A stretch of DNA of 64,000 nt, taken from NCBI RefSeq assembly GCF_019801605.1, contig NZ_JAHVIT010000002.1, forward strand, positions 62,001 to 126,000, read 5' to 3'. Within the stretch, counting starts at the first letter, position 1; every line of letters begins with the position of its first letter. The notes below the pieces were generated by a model that searched no databases, had not been told where the DNA came from, and worked only from the letters and a program-made list of their open reading frames with translations. Source of the stretch: Maritimibacter alkaliphilus. GTDB taxonomy: Bacteria; Pseudomonadota; Alphaproteobacteria; Rhodobacterales; Rhodobacteraceae. A program made the position numbers and the translations under genes. This document shows positions 15,593-23,943 of the stretch, one piece after another.

Positions 15593-16687
15593 ATGAAACT
15601 GACGAAAACCCTTTTGGCGAGCACCGCACTGGCGATGACCGCCGGCGGTCTGTCTGCACAGGACATGGCCGACAGCATGACCATCGTGTCCTGGGGCGGC
15701 GCTTACCAGAACTCGCAGCTGAAAGCCTATGTCGAGCCCTACCTGGCCGACAACGACGGCGTTTCGGCCACCTGGGACGAATCGTCGAACGAGGCCGTGG
15801 CCAAGCTGCGCGCCATGAACGAAGCCGGCAACATCACCTGGGACCTGGTCGACGTGGTCGCCGCTGACGCGATCCGCCTCTGCGACGAAGGCCTCGCCAT
15901 GGAATTCGACGCGGACGAGCTGCTGCTGCCCGGCGACGACGGTTCGGACGCCTCGGACGACTTCGGCGACCTGCTGGTCTCCGACTGCTTCATCCCGCAG
16001 ATCGTCTACTCGACCACCGTGGGCTATCGCACCGACCTGGTGCCCGAAGGCGCCGACGCCCCCACCGACATCTGCGCCCTGTGGGACCTGGAAACCTATC
16101 CGGGCAAGCGCGCGCTGGAGAAGCGCCCGATCAACAACATGGAGTGGGCGCTCTACTGTGACGGCGTCGCCAAGGACGAGATCTACGACGTCCTCGAGAC
16201 CGAGGAAGGTCAGGAGCAGGCTCTCGCCAAGCTCGACGAGATCAAGGACGAGGTGATCTGGTGGTCCGCCGGTGCCGACACGCCCCAGCTGCTGGCTGAC
16301 GGCGAAGTCTTCATGGGCTCGACCTACAACGGCCGCCTCTACTCGGTCATCGAGGAGCAGGACCAGCCCGTGGGCATGCTCTGGGACATGCAGGTCTTCG
16401 ACCTCGACGGCTGGATCATCCCGACCGGCCTGTCCGAAGATCGCCTGGCCCGCGTGGAAGACTTCGTGAAGTTCGCCACCGACACCCAGCGTCTGGCCGA
16501 CCAGGCCAAGTACATCTCCTACGGCCCGGCCCGTGCCTCCTCGGCACCGATGGTTCCCGAGGACATGAAGATGCACATGCCGACGGACCCCGAGAACTCG
16601 AAGAATACCCTGCTCTACAACTACGACTTCTGGGCTGACTACCGCGACGACATCGACGCGAAGTTCCAGGCCTGGCTGGCGCAGTAA
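15593..16687 (+). CDS. Extracellular solute-binding protein, polyamine type
   Basis: Periplasmic binding protein of 364 residues with a signal peptide ending LSAQ. The mature part starts MADSMTIVSWGGAYQNSQ, typical of the PotD-related group found with DoeA- and agmatine-linked importers rather than PotF itself. The ATG at 15593 is chosen because the signal peptide begins there; upstream in-frame sequence is shadow. A 245-base gap separates it from the ATPase gene. A perfect 10-base-pair hairpin follows (16705-16729). Confidence 0.85.
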   Translation: MKLTKTLLASTALAMTAGGLSAQDMADSMTIVSWGGAYQNSQLKAYVEPYLADNDGVSATWDESSNEAVAKLRAMNEAGNITWDLVDVVAADAIRLCDEGLAMEFDADELLLPGDDGSDASDDFGDLLVSDCFIPQIVYSTTVGYRTDLVPEGADAPTDICALWDLETYPGKRALEKRPINNMEWALYCDGVAKDEIYDVLETEEGQEQALAKLDEIKDEVIWWSAGADTPQLLADGEVFMGSTYNGRLYSVIEEQDQPVGMLWDMQVFDLDGWIIPTGLSEDRLARVEDFVKFATDTQRLADQAKYISYGPARASSAPMVPEDMKMHMPTDPENSKNTLLYNYDFWADYRDDIDAKFQAWLAQ

Positions 16688-16704
16688 GCACGGCTGACAC
16701 GACC

Positions 16705-16729
16705 GGAAGGGGCCCCCGCGGCCCCTTCC
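16705..16729 (+). other. Intercistronic hairpin after the binding-protein gene
   Basis: GGAAGGGGCC pairs perfectly with GGCCCCTTCC around a five-base loop, 17 bases after the stop. There is no T-run, so it probably protects the 3' end of the binding-protein message or only partly attenuates transcription into the permease genes. Confidence 0.65.
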
Positions 16730-16773
16730 CCGCATCAAGCCCCGTCAGAGGGCCGCATCAACAGGGGAAAGAC

Positions 16774-17061
16774 ATGCCCAAGGGCTATATCATCGGCCAT
16801 ATCACCGTGAGGGATCCGGAGGCGTACAAGGAGTACGTCGAACGGGACACGCCGATCCTTCAGGGTTATGGGGGCCGCTTCATCATTCGCGGCGGTGCCA
16901 GCGAGGCCCCGGAAGGGCCCGTGAAGGACCGTCATGTCGTGATCGAGTTCCCGAGCTTCGAGGACGCGAAACGCGCCTTCTATTCCCCCGAATATCAAGA
17001 GGTTGCCGAAATTCGTCGGCGCACCTCGGACAGTGACATCATTCTAGTGGAGGGCGTCTGA
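16774..17061 (+). CDS. DUF1330 family protein
   Basis: A 95-residue protein of the DUF1330 family, a ferredoxin-like small dimeric fold. Typical features are KGYIIGHITVRDPEAYKEY at the start, GGRFIIRGG in the middle and VVIEFPSFEDAKRAFYSPEY near the end. Its stop overlaps the start of the permease gene (TGATG), and it sits between the binding protein and the permeases, so it is co-expressed with the importer. The function of the family is unknown; small-molecule binding is plausible. Confidence 0.8.
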   Translation: MPKGYIIGHITVRDPEAYKEYVERDTPILQGYGGRFIIRGGASEAPEGPVKDRHVVIEFPSFEDAKRAFYSPEYQEVAEIRRRTSDSDIILVEGV

Positions 17062-18611
17062 TGAGCGATGCAACCCAGGACGGCCCGATGCTGGCCGCCG
17101 ACGGCACGCCGCTGAAACGCAGCCTGAACCGGGCCCTGCGGCGCCAGAAGCTGCGCGCGCTGATGCTGATCGCGCCGCTGCTGATCTTCGTGTTGATCAC
17201 CTTCATCGCACCGATCGCGGACATGCTGTTCCGCTCGGTCGAGAACGACATCGTGGCCGATACCCTGCCCGAAACGGTCGAGGTGCTGGCGGATTGGGAT
17301 CACACCGCCTCCGATCTGCCGCCCGACGCGATCTGGCCGGCCTTCTACACCGACATGTTCTTCGCCGAGGAGAAGAAGCTGCACACGCGGCTCGGCACCC
17401 GGCTGAACTACGAGCTGACGGGTGTCTCCTCGCTGTTCCGCAAGACGGGCCGCGCCGTGGGCCGCTTCGACACCGATACCTACACGGACCAGTTCACCGA
17501 CCTTGACGAGAGCTGGGAAGACCCGGCCAGCTGGGTCACGATGATGGAGGACGACGCGACCCGCGAGGCGCTGCCGATGACCGCCTCCGCCTGGGACCGC
17601 TGGACCGCCTACCTCGACACCGAGGGCGACGACCCGGCCGAGGAAGACATCGAAGACCTGCTCTTCACCATGCTCTACCTCGACCTTGCCGCGCAGCCGC
17701 CGGTGTCCGGCCTGTCCGAGCGTATCCAGCAGGCCGCGGCCGCCGTGCCCTCCTTCGAGACCGTGGACCTGCAGGCGCAGTTCCTCGACGCGGACGAGGA
17801 CTGGGCCGATCCGCAGGTCTGGCGCGTGATCCAGACCTATGCGCCGCGCTACACGCCGGGCTACTTCCTGAACGCGGTGGACATGCAGCTGACGCCGGAA
17901 GGGGTCGAGATGCGCCCGGACAACGAGCGGATCTACGGCATCCTCTTCAAGCGCACGATCTTCATGTCGGTCACCATCACGCTCAGCTGCATCCTGCTGG
18001 GCTACCCGGTGGCCTGGATCCTCGCCAACCTGCCGATGCGCACGGCCAACCTGCTGATGATCCTCGTGCTGTTGCCGTTCTGGACCTCGCTCCTCGTGCG
18101 GACCTCGGCGTGGAAGGTGCTGCTGCAACAGCAGGGGGTGATCAACGACATCCTCGTCTGGCTGCGCCTCGTGGATGACGGCAACCGATTGATCATGATG
18201 AACAACCAGTTCGGCACGATCGTCGCCATGACCCACATCCTGCTGCCCTTCATGATCCTGCCGCTCTACTCGGTGATGCAGACCATCCCGCCCACCTACC
18301 TGCGGGCCGCGAAATCGCTGGGGGCCACCAACTGGACAGCCTTCTGGCGGGTCTACTTCCCGCAGTCGGTGCCGGGCATCGGCGCAGGCTCGATCCTCGT
18401 CTTCATCCTCGCCATCGGCTACTACATCACGCCGGAAATCGTCGGCGGGACGACGGGCACATTCATCTCGAACCGGATCGCCTACCACATCTCCAGCTCG
18501 CTGAACTGGGGTCTGGCTGCGGCGCTCGGGACCATCCTGCTGGCGGTCGTTCTGCTCCTGTACTGGGTCTACGACCGGATCGTCGGCATCGACAACGTGA
18601 AGCTGGGGTAA
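17061..18611 (+). CDS. ABC transporter permease with large periplasmic insertion (PotB-like)
   Basis: Inner-membrane permease of 516 residues, about 200 longer than a standard PotB. One membrane segment (residues 33-56) is followed by about 240 hydrophilic, acidic residues, then the conserved permease core from about residue 298. The ATPase-contact loop is LRAAKSLGATNWTAFWRVYFP. The inserted stretch lies on the periplasmic side by topology and could bind the solute-binding protein or the solute. It pairs with the next permease gene, six bases downstream. Confidence 0.82.
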   Translation: MSDATQDGPMLAADGTPLKRSLNRALRRQKLRALMLIAPLLIFVLITFIAPIADMLFRSVENDIVADTLPETVEVLADWDHTASDLPPDAIWPAFYTDMFFAEEKKLHTRLGTRLNYELTGVSSLFRKTGRAVGRFDTDTYTDQFTDLDESWEDPASWVTMMEDDATREALPMTASAWDRWTAYLDTEGDDPAEEDIEDLLFTMLYLDLAAQPPVSGLSERIQQAAAAVPSFETVDLQAQFLDADEDWADPQVWRVIQTYAPRYTPGYFLNAVDMQLTPEGVEMRPDNERIYGILFKRTIFMSVTITLSCILLGYPVAWILANLPMRTANLLMILVLLPFWTSLLVRTSAWKVLLQQQGVINDILVWLRLVDDGNRLIMMNNQFGTIVAMTHILLPFMILPLYSVMQTIPPTYLRAAKSLGATNWTAFWRVYFPQSVPGIGAGSILVFILAIGYYITPEIVGGTTGTFISNRIAYHISSSLNWGLAAALGTILLAVVLLLYWVYDRIVGIDNVKLG

Positions 18612-18617
18612 TCAGAT

Positions 18618-19472
18618 ATGAGTTCACTTCCTCCCTATGCCACGACGGGTCAGACCATCTGGTACTACGCGTTCCGGGTGATCTGCGGGCTGATCTTCTT
18701 CTTCCTGATCGCCCCGATCATCGTGATCATCCCGCTCAGCTTCAACGCCGAGAACTTCTTCACCTTCACGCCCGAGATGCTGCGGCTGGACCCGGACGGG
18801 TATTCGCTGAAGCACTACCAAGACTTCTTCACCAATTCCGACTGGCAGGCCGCCATGTGGAACTCGCTGAAGATCGCGCCCGTGGCGACGCTGCTCTCGG
18901 TCGGCTTCGGCACGCTGGCGGCCATCGGCCTCAGCCAGCCGCATGTGCCCTTCCGCAGGGCAATCATGGCGATCCTGATCTCGCCGATGATCGTGCCGCT
19001 GATCATCTCGGCCGCGGGGATGTACTTCTTCTACTCCCGCATCGGGCTGCAGGGCACCTACTTCGGCGTGGTGCTGGCACATGCCGCGCTCGGCATTCCC
19101 TTCGTCATCATCACGGTGACGGCGACGCTGGTGGGCTTCGACAACTCGCTGACCCGGGCCGCGGCCAACATGGGGGCGGATCCGGTCACGACCTTCTTCC
19201 GCGTCCAGATGCCGCTGATCCTGCCCGGCGTGATCTCGGGCGCGCTCTTCGCCTTCATCACCTCCTTCGACGAGGTGGTCGTGGTGCTCTTCGTGGGCTC
19301 GGCGGGCCAGAAAACACTGCCCTGGCAGATGTTCATCGGCCTGCGCGAACAGATCTCGCCCACGATCCTCGCGGTGGCGACGCTGCTGGTTGCGATCTCG
19401 ATCTGCCTGCTGGCGACGCTGGAAATCCTGCGGCGGCGTTCTGAACGTTTGCGGGGCATGTCTCCGGGCTGA
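18618..19472 (+). CDS. ABC transporter permease (PotC-like)
   Basis: Inner-membrane permease of 284 residues with six membrane segments and the contact loop RAAANMGADPVTTFFRVQMP. It is the last gene of the importer operon and pairs with the large PotB-like permease six bases upstream. The App1-type gene follows after 15 bases on the same strand and may be read through. Confidence 0.85.
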   Translation: MSSLPPYATTGQTIWYYAFRVICGLIFFFLIAPIIVIIPLSFNAENFFTFTPEMLRLDPDGYSLKHYQDFFTNSDWQAAMWNSLKIAPVATLLSVGFGTLAAIGLSQPHVPFRRAIMAILISPMIVPLIISAAGMYFFYSRIGLQGTYFGVVLAHAALGIPFVIITVTATLVGFDNSLTRAAANMGADPVTTFFRVQMPLILPGVISGALFAFITSFDEVVVVLFVGSAGQKTLPWQMFIGLREQISPTILAVATLLVAISICLLATLEILRRRSERLRGMSPG

Positions 19473-19487
19473 TATAGCGCAAGGCGC

Positions 19488-20492
19488 ATGCGCCTGATCA
19501 AGTTGCTCAAACGACTCTGGTATCCGGCCGAATTCCTGTTCGGCCGGATCGGTCTTTCCCGGGGCACCCCACCAGAGGGGCCACCCGTCATCGACCCCTA
19601 CCTGGGGTACGCCACGCCGGATGAGCTGATCCTGCGGGGCCGCGTCCTGTCGGCCCTGCGCCGCTTCGCCCCCGAGCCGGAGCAGAGCCGCTGGGTCAAC
19701 TTCCTGCAGATGCTGGCGCTTTTCCTCACCGACGAGGTCGCCCACGTCGTCGTCAAGGCCGACGGCGAGCGGACGGTGACGGACAGCGAGGGCTACTTCA
19801 CCCTGCGCCTGCCCCGCAACGGGAACGAGACCGGCTGGCACGGCGTCACGGCGCAGGTCTCGGGCCAACCCGCCAGCGCCGCCACGGTCGAGGCCCTCGT
19901 GCCGCCGCCGGGGCCGGGCATCGCGGTGATCACCGACATCGACGACACGGTGATGGAGACCGGGGCCTATTCGCTGGTGCGCAACCTCTGGACCTCGCTG
20001 ACCGGCAACGCGCTGACCCGCCATGTCTTCCCCGACGCGGTGGAGTTGCTGACGCGGCTGGCAGAGGGCGGCGGGCCGGTGTTCTACGTCAGTTCCTCGC
20101 CGTGGAACCTGCACCATTTCCTGACCCGCGTGCTGGAACGCCACGGCGCGCCGCGCGGGCCGCTCTTCCTGCGGGACTTCGGCCTGACGTCGCGCCGGTT
20201 CCTCAACCGCAAGCGGGGCGATCACAAGTCGCTCGCCATCGACGCCATCCTCGCGGCCCATCCCGACCGGCGCTTCGTCCTCGTGGGCGACACCGGGCAG
20301 CATGATCCCCATGTCTACCTCGAGGCGGCACGGCGCCACCCCGGGCGGATCGCGGGCGTGATCCTGCGCGAACCGGGGCGCGGGCCGGACCGGCGCGACC
20401 GGCGCGACATGGCCGCCCTGCGCGAGATGGGCCTGAGGGTGGAGAGCGGGCGGGACTACCGCGAGATCCTCAGCGGCGCGGACTGGGTCTGA
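19488..20492 (+). CDS. App1-type phosphatase domain protein (DUF2183)
   Basis: A 334-residue protein with the DxDxT phosphatase signature (ITDIDDTVMETGAYSL, near residue 146), a SSSPWNL segment and a late GDTGQHD motif. These match the haloacid-dehalogenase-like phosphatidate phosphatase App1 domain. Enzymes of this group remove phosphate from phosphatidate-type lipids; the bacterial substrate is not established. It lies 15 bases after the permease gene. A copy of the structured intergenic repeat begins 18 bases past its stop. Confidence 0.75.
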   Translation: MRLIKLLKRLWYPAEFLFGRIGLSRGTPPEGPPVIDPYLGYATPDELILRGRVLSALRRFAPEPEQSRWVNFLQMLALFLTDEVAHVVVKADGERTVTDSEGYFTLRLPRNGNETGWHGVTAQVSGQPASAATVEALVPPPGPGIAVITDIDDTVMETGAYSLVRNLWTSLTGNALTRHVFPDAVELLTRLAEGGGPVFYVSSSPWNLHHFLTRVLERHGAPRGPLFLRDFGLTSRRFLNRKRGDHKSLAIDAILAAHPDRRFVLVGDTGQHDPHVYLEAARRHPGRIAGVILREPGRGPDRRDRRDMAALREMGLRVESGRDYREILSGADWV

Positions 20493-20509
20493 GAGGGAGG
20501 GAGTTGATA

Positions 20510-20574
20510 GGGAGGGGCTGTCTGCCCCCCTTGGCCCTGCGGGCCAATTCCCCCCGAGAGTATTTCCGGAAAGG
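20510..20574 (+). repeat. Structured intergenic repeat, copy 1 (App1/proC gap)
   Basis: The order is a G-rich start GGGAGGGGCTGTCTG, a C-run, the hairpin TTGGCCC-TGC-GGGCCAA, then CCCCCCGAGAGTATTT with a GGAAAGG tail. The central hairpin arms differ from every other copy yet pair perfectly. It ends 20 bases before the proC start, so its tail may overlap the proC ribosome-binding region. Confidence 0.8.
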
Positions 20575-20593
20575 TAAAGGGAGCAAGCAGTTC

Positions 20594-21391
20594 ATGGCAC
20601 TGGAGGGCAAGGTCGGGATCATCGGCGGAACGGGGATGCTGGGCGCGGCGATCGCGACCGGGCTGCTGGAGAGCGGGGCGCTGCGGGAAGCCCAGCTCTG
20701 GCTCGCAAACCGCTCCGGCAGCCGGGCGGGCTGGGAAGCCCGGCGGGGCGTGACCGTGACGGCGGATGTGGCCGCGCTGGTGGCGGCCTGTGACACGGTC
20801 GTGTTGTCCTTGCCGCCCGCGCTCTACACGGGCATCGACATAGCGGCAGCGGGCAAGCTGGTGATCTCGGTCATGGCGGGCGTGCCGGTGACGCGGCTGG
20901 CGGCGCAGTCGGGCGGGGCGCGGATCATCCGCGCCATGAGCAGCCCGGCGGCGGCGGAGCGGATGGCCTATTCGCCCTTCCTCCCCGGCCCAGGCGCCAC
21001 GCGGGAGGATGCCGCGCGCGCGGCGGCGCTGTTCGGGGCCGTGGGGCTGAGCGACGAGGTCGACGACGAGGACCTGATCGACGTCTTCACCGCGATCACC
21101 GGGCCGGTGCCCGGCTTCGTGGCGCTGTTCGCCGAGAGCATGGCCGCCTATGCGCGGGCCAAGGGCGCCCCCGCCGGGGTGGCCGACCGGGCGGTGCGGC
21201 AGCTTTTCCGCGCGGCCTCGGAGATGATGGCGGAGGGGCCCACGCCCGCCGTGCGGGTGCAGGACATGGTGGATTACGCGGGCACCACCGCCGCCGGGCT
21301 GACCCGGATGCAGGAGGGACCCCTGCTGCGCGAGGTCGCCGCCGGGCTGGAGGCCGCCCGCAGGAAGGCGCGCGAGATGGGCAAGGGCTGA
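20594..21391 (+). CDS. proC: Pyrroline-5-carboxylate reductase
   Basis: The last step of proline synthesis, reducing pyrroline-5-carboxylate with NAD(P)H; 265 residues, the normal length. The N-terminal dinucleotide motif is VGIIGGTGMLGAAIATGLLE, and the C-terminal dimer domain includes TPAVRVQDMVDYAGTTAAGL. The ATG at 20594 places the nucleotide motif at residue 7; upstream in-frame codons lie inside the repeat element and are not coding. Confidence 0.85.
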   Translation: MALEGKVGIIGGTGMLGAAIATGLLESGALREAQLWLANRSGSRAGWEARRGVTVTADVAALVAACDTVVLSLPPALYTGIDIAAAGKLVISVMAGVPVTRLAAQSGGARIIRAMSSPAAAERMAYSPFLPGPGATREDAARAAALFGAVGLSDEVDDEDLIDVFTAITGPVPGFVALFAESMAAYARAKGAPAGVADRAVRQLFRAASEMMAEGPTPAVRVQDMVDYAGTTAAGLTRMQEGPLLREVAAGLEAARRKAREMGKG

Positions 21392-21525
21392 GGGGCGACA
21401 GCCCCCCGTCGGGTCGACCTTCGCAGGCTGAGGGCCGGGCGGGGTGCGCGCACCCCGGCCACGCAAGACGGGCCCCGCCCGACACGACGGTTTGGGGTGC
21501 GCAGGTGACTGACACCCCGGAACGC

Positions 21526-21553
21526 GAAAGGGCGGGCCAGGGCCCGCCCTTCG
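21526..21553 (-). terminator. Terminator after ilvE
   Basis: AAGGGCGGGCC pairs perfectly with GGCCCGCCCTT, 20 bases beyond the ilvE stop on the minus strand; only a short T stretch follows, so strength is uncertain. Confidence 0.65.
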
Positions 21554-21572
21554 TCACATTCTCCCGCCGGGA

Positions 21573-22442
21573 TCAGCGGCGCACGAGCTCTTCGTAGGCC
21601 TGTGCGATCTCCTGCGTCAGGGCGCCGACCTCGAAGGTGAAGTCACCGATCTGGCCCACGGGGGTGACCTCGGCCGCGGTGCCGGTCAGCCAGCACTGCT
21701 GGAAGCCTTCCAGCTCTTCCGGCATGATGTGCCGCTCGTGCACCGTCACGCCGCGCTCCTCCAGCATGCCGATGACGGTCTGGCGGGTGATGCCGTTCAG
21801 GAAGCAATCGGGCTTGGGCGTGTGCACCTCGCCGTCCTTGACGAAGAAGATATTAGCGCCGGTCGCCTCGGCCACGTAGCCGCGGTAGTCCATGAAGAGC
21901 GCATCCGAGCAGCCCTTGGCCTCGGCCTGGTGCTTGGACATGGTGCAGATCATGTAGAGACCGGCAGCCTTGGCGTGCACCGGGATGGTCTCGGGCGAGG
22001 GGCGCTTCCACTTGGCGATGTCGAGCTTGGCGCCCTTCATCTTGGCGTCGCCGTAGTAGTTGCCCCATTCCCAGCCCGCGATGGCAAGGCGGACGGGGTT
22101 GCGCTTGGCCGAGACACCCATGTCCTCCCCGGCGCCGCGCCAGGCGACGGCGCGCACGTAGGCGTCGGTCCAGCCGTTGGCGGCCAGCATCTCGTATTTC
22201 GCCTTCTCGATCTCCTCGACCGAGTAGGGGATCTCGAAGTCCAGCATCTGCGCCGACTTGCGCAGCCGCTCCGAGTGCTCCACACCCTTGAAAATCTTGC
22301 CGTTGTAGCAGCGCTCGCCCTCGAAGACGGAGGAGGCGTAATGCAGCGCGTGGGTCAGCAGGTGTACGTTGGCATCGCGCCATTCCACCATCTTGCCGTC
22401 CATCCAGATCTTGCCGTCACGATCATCATATGCGCCAGCCAT
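21573..22442 (-). CDS. ilvE: Branched-chain amino acid aminotransferase
   Basis: A fold type IV pyridoxal-phosphate enzyme that interconverts leucine, isoleucine and valine with their keto acids; 289 residues. Recognisable segments are HALHYASSVFEGERCYNG near the N-terminus, YVRAVAWRG, and the cofactor-phosphate region EATGANIFFV with NGITRQTVI. It is a single gene, divergent from petP. Confidence 0.88.
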   Translation of the reverse strand: MAGAYDDRDGKIWMDGKMVEWRDANVHLLTHALHYASSVFEGERCYNGKIFKGVEHSERLRKSAQMLDFEIPYSVEEIEKAKYEMLAANGWTDAYVRAVAWRGAGEDMGVSAKRNPVRLAIAGWEWGNYYGDAKMKGAKLDIAKWKRPSPETIPVHAKAAGLYMICTMSKHQAEAKGCSDALFMDYRGYVAEATGANIFFVKDGEVHTPKPDCFLNGITRQTVIGMLEERGVTVHERHIMPEELEGFQQCWLTGTAAEVTPVGQIGDFTFEVGALTQEIAQAYEELVRR

Positions 22443-22603
22443 GACACCCTCCTACGCTTTGCGAAAATTGCGAAACCAAAGCCGAAACCGGTCATAAAGT
22501 TGCGCGGAACGGGCGAGTCGCTAACAGTTCGCTCTTGGAATGTCAATAACGCTGACGTAAGATGCCCGGCACTTGGGCAGTTTGTGAACGAAGAGAGGTG
22601 GTC

Positions 22604-23101
22604 ATGTCAGAGGTTCCCATGGGTGAAAGCCTGCTCTTCCTGACCGACGAACAGCTGCGCCAGGGCATCGAGGCGATGTTCTTTGCCTACCGCGGTTTCA
22701 CCGCCGCCCCGGACCAGATCCTCGACGGGCTGGCCTATGGCCGGGCGCATCACCGGGCACTGCATTTCATCGCCCGGAACCCCGGCATGAACGTGAACCG
22801 CCTTCTGGCGATCCTCGGCGTGACCAAGCAGTCGCTGAACCGCGTGCTGCGCAGCCTGATCGAGGATGGCCTCGTCGAGAGCCGCGTCGGCAACGTCGAC
22901 AAGCGCGAACGCCACCTCTACCTGACGCCGCAGGGCACCGACCTCGAACACCGCCTCTCGGACGCGCAACGCCGCAACATGCGCGCCGCCTACCGCGCCG
23001 CCGGGCCCGAGGCCGTGGCCGGCTTCCGGCAGGTGCTGGACGCGATGATGGATCCGGAAATGCGCCGTCTCTGTGCGGCCCTGCGGGAGGGTGCGGCATG
23101 A
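22604..23101 (+). CDS. petP: MarR-family regulator PetP
   Basis: A winged-helix regulator of 165 residues. The recognition region is NRLLAILGVTKQSLNRVLRS and the wing includes GNVDKRERHLYLTPQG. A MarR protein overlapping an OmpR-type regulator matches petP-petR of Rhodobacter capsulatus, known for control of the cytochrome bc1 (pet) genes. The ATG at 22604 follows GAGAGGTGG. The stop overlaps petR as ATGA. The petABC genes are not in this window. Confidence 0.78.
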   Translation: MSEVPMGESLLFLTDEQLRQGIEAMFFAYRGFTAAPDQILDGLAYGRAHHRALHFIARNPGMNVNRLLAILGVTKQSLNRVLRSLIEDGLVESRVGNVDKRERHLYLTPQGTDLEHRLSDAQRRNMRAAYRAAGPEAVAGFRQVLDAMMDPEMRRLCAALREGAA

Positions 23102-23814
23102 GCGATCCCGCCCCCCACCTGCTGATCGTCGACGACGACGAGCGCATCCGCCAGTTGCTGGCGCGGTTCCTGAAAAAGAACGGCTTCCTCGTCTCGGCCG
23201 CCCGCGACGCGGCCCATGCCCGGCGCCTGCTGGCGGGGCTGGAATTCGACATGATCATCCTGGACGTGATGATGCCGGGCGAGGACGGGGTGACCCTGAC
23301 CAACGACCTGCGCCGCCGGATGGCGACGCCGATCCTGCTGCTGACCGCCCGGGGAGAGACCGACGACCGGATCGCCGGGCTGGAAGCCGGGGCGGACGAC
23401 TACCTGTCGAAGCCCTTCGAGCCGCGCGAACTGCTGCTGCGGATCAACGCCATCCTGCGCCGTATGCCGGACCGCGACAGCGCGGCGGCGGAGGTGCCCA
23501 AGGTGCTGCACCTGGGCGAGGTGCGCTACGACATCAACCGCGGCGAGCTGTGGCAGGGGCAGGACCTCGTGCGGCTGACCGCCACCGAGGCGCAGCTGAT
23601 GCGGCTCTTCGCGGCGCGCCCCGGCGAGGCCATCACCCGGGCGCAGCTGGTCGAGGACCTCGGCCGGGCCACGGGGCGCGATGGCGGCCCGGCGCAGGAC
23701 CGCGCGGTGGACGTGCAGATCACCCGGCTGCGGCGCAAGATCGAAGCCGATCCGAAACAGCCGCGCTACCTGCAGACCGTGCGCGGCGCGGGGTACATGC
23801 TGGCGCCGGACTGA
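23098..23814 (+). CDS. petR: OmpR-family response regulator PetR
   Basis: A DNA-binding response regulator of 238 residues. The receiver has the acid cluster IVDDDE, phospho-acceptor in IILDVMMPGEDG and lysine in YLSKPFEPREL. The OmpR-type winged helix follows (RLTATEAQLMRLFAARPGE and VDVQITRLRRKIE). It is translationally coupled to petP and no histidine kinase gene is adjacent. Identification as PetR rests on this pairing. Confidence 0.8.
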   Translation: MSDPAPHLLIVDDDERIRQLLARFLKKNGFLVSAARDAAHARRLLAGLEFDMIILDVMMPGEDGVTLTNDLRRRMATPILLLTARGETDDRIAGLEAGADDYLSKPFEPRELLLRINAILRRMPDRDSAAAEVPKVLHLGEVRYDINRGELWQGQDLVRLTATEAQLMRLFAARPGEAITRAQLVEDLGRATGRDGGPAQDRAVDVQITRLRRKIEADPKQPRYLQTVRGAGYMLAPD

Positions 23815-23870
23815 GGGGCGAACGGCGGCCCGAACGGGGGCCAGAACCGGGAGTTGCGCCTGCGGCGGGC

Positions 23871-23942
23871 GTGGGAGGGGGGGCTGTCTGCCCCCCGTCG
23901 CGTGCCGCGACTCCCCCCGAGGATATTTTTCAGCGAAAGATG
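23871..23942 (+). repeat. Structured intergenic repeat, copy 2 (after petR)
   Basis: GGGAGGGGGGGCTGTCTG, a C-run, the hairpin TCGCG-TGC-CGCGA, then CTCCCCCCGAGGATATTT with the tail GCGAAAGATGA. It lies 57 bases past the petR stop and abuts the stop codon of the convergent phosphotransferase-like gene. Confidence 0.85.
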
Positions 23943-23943
23943 A

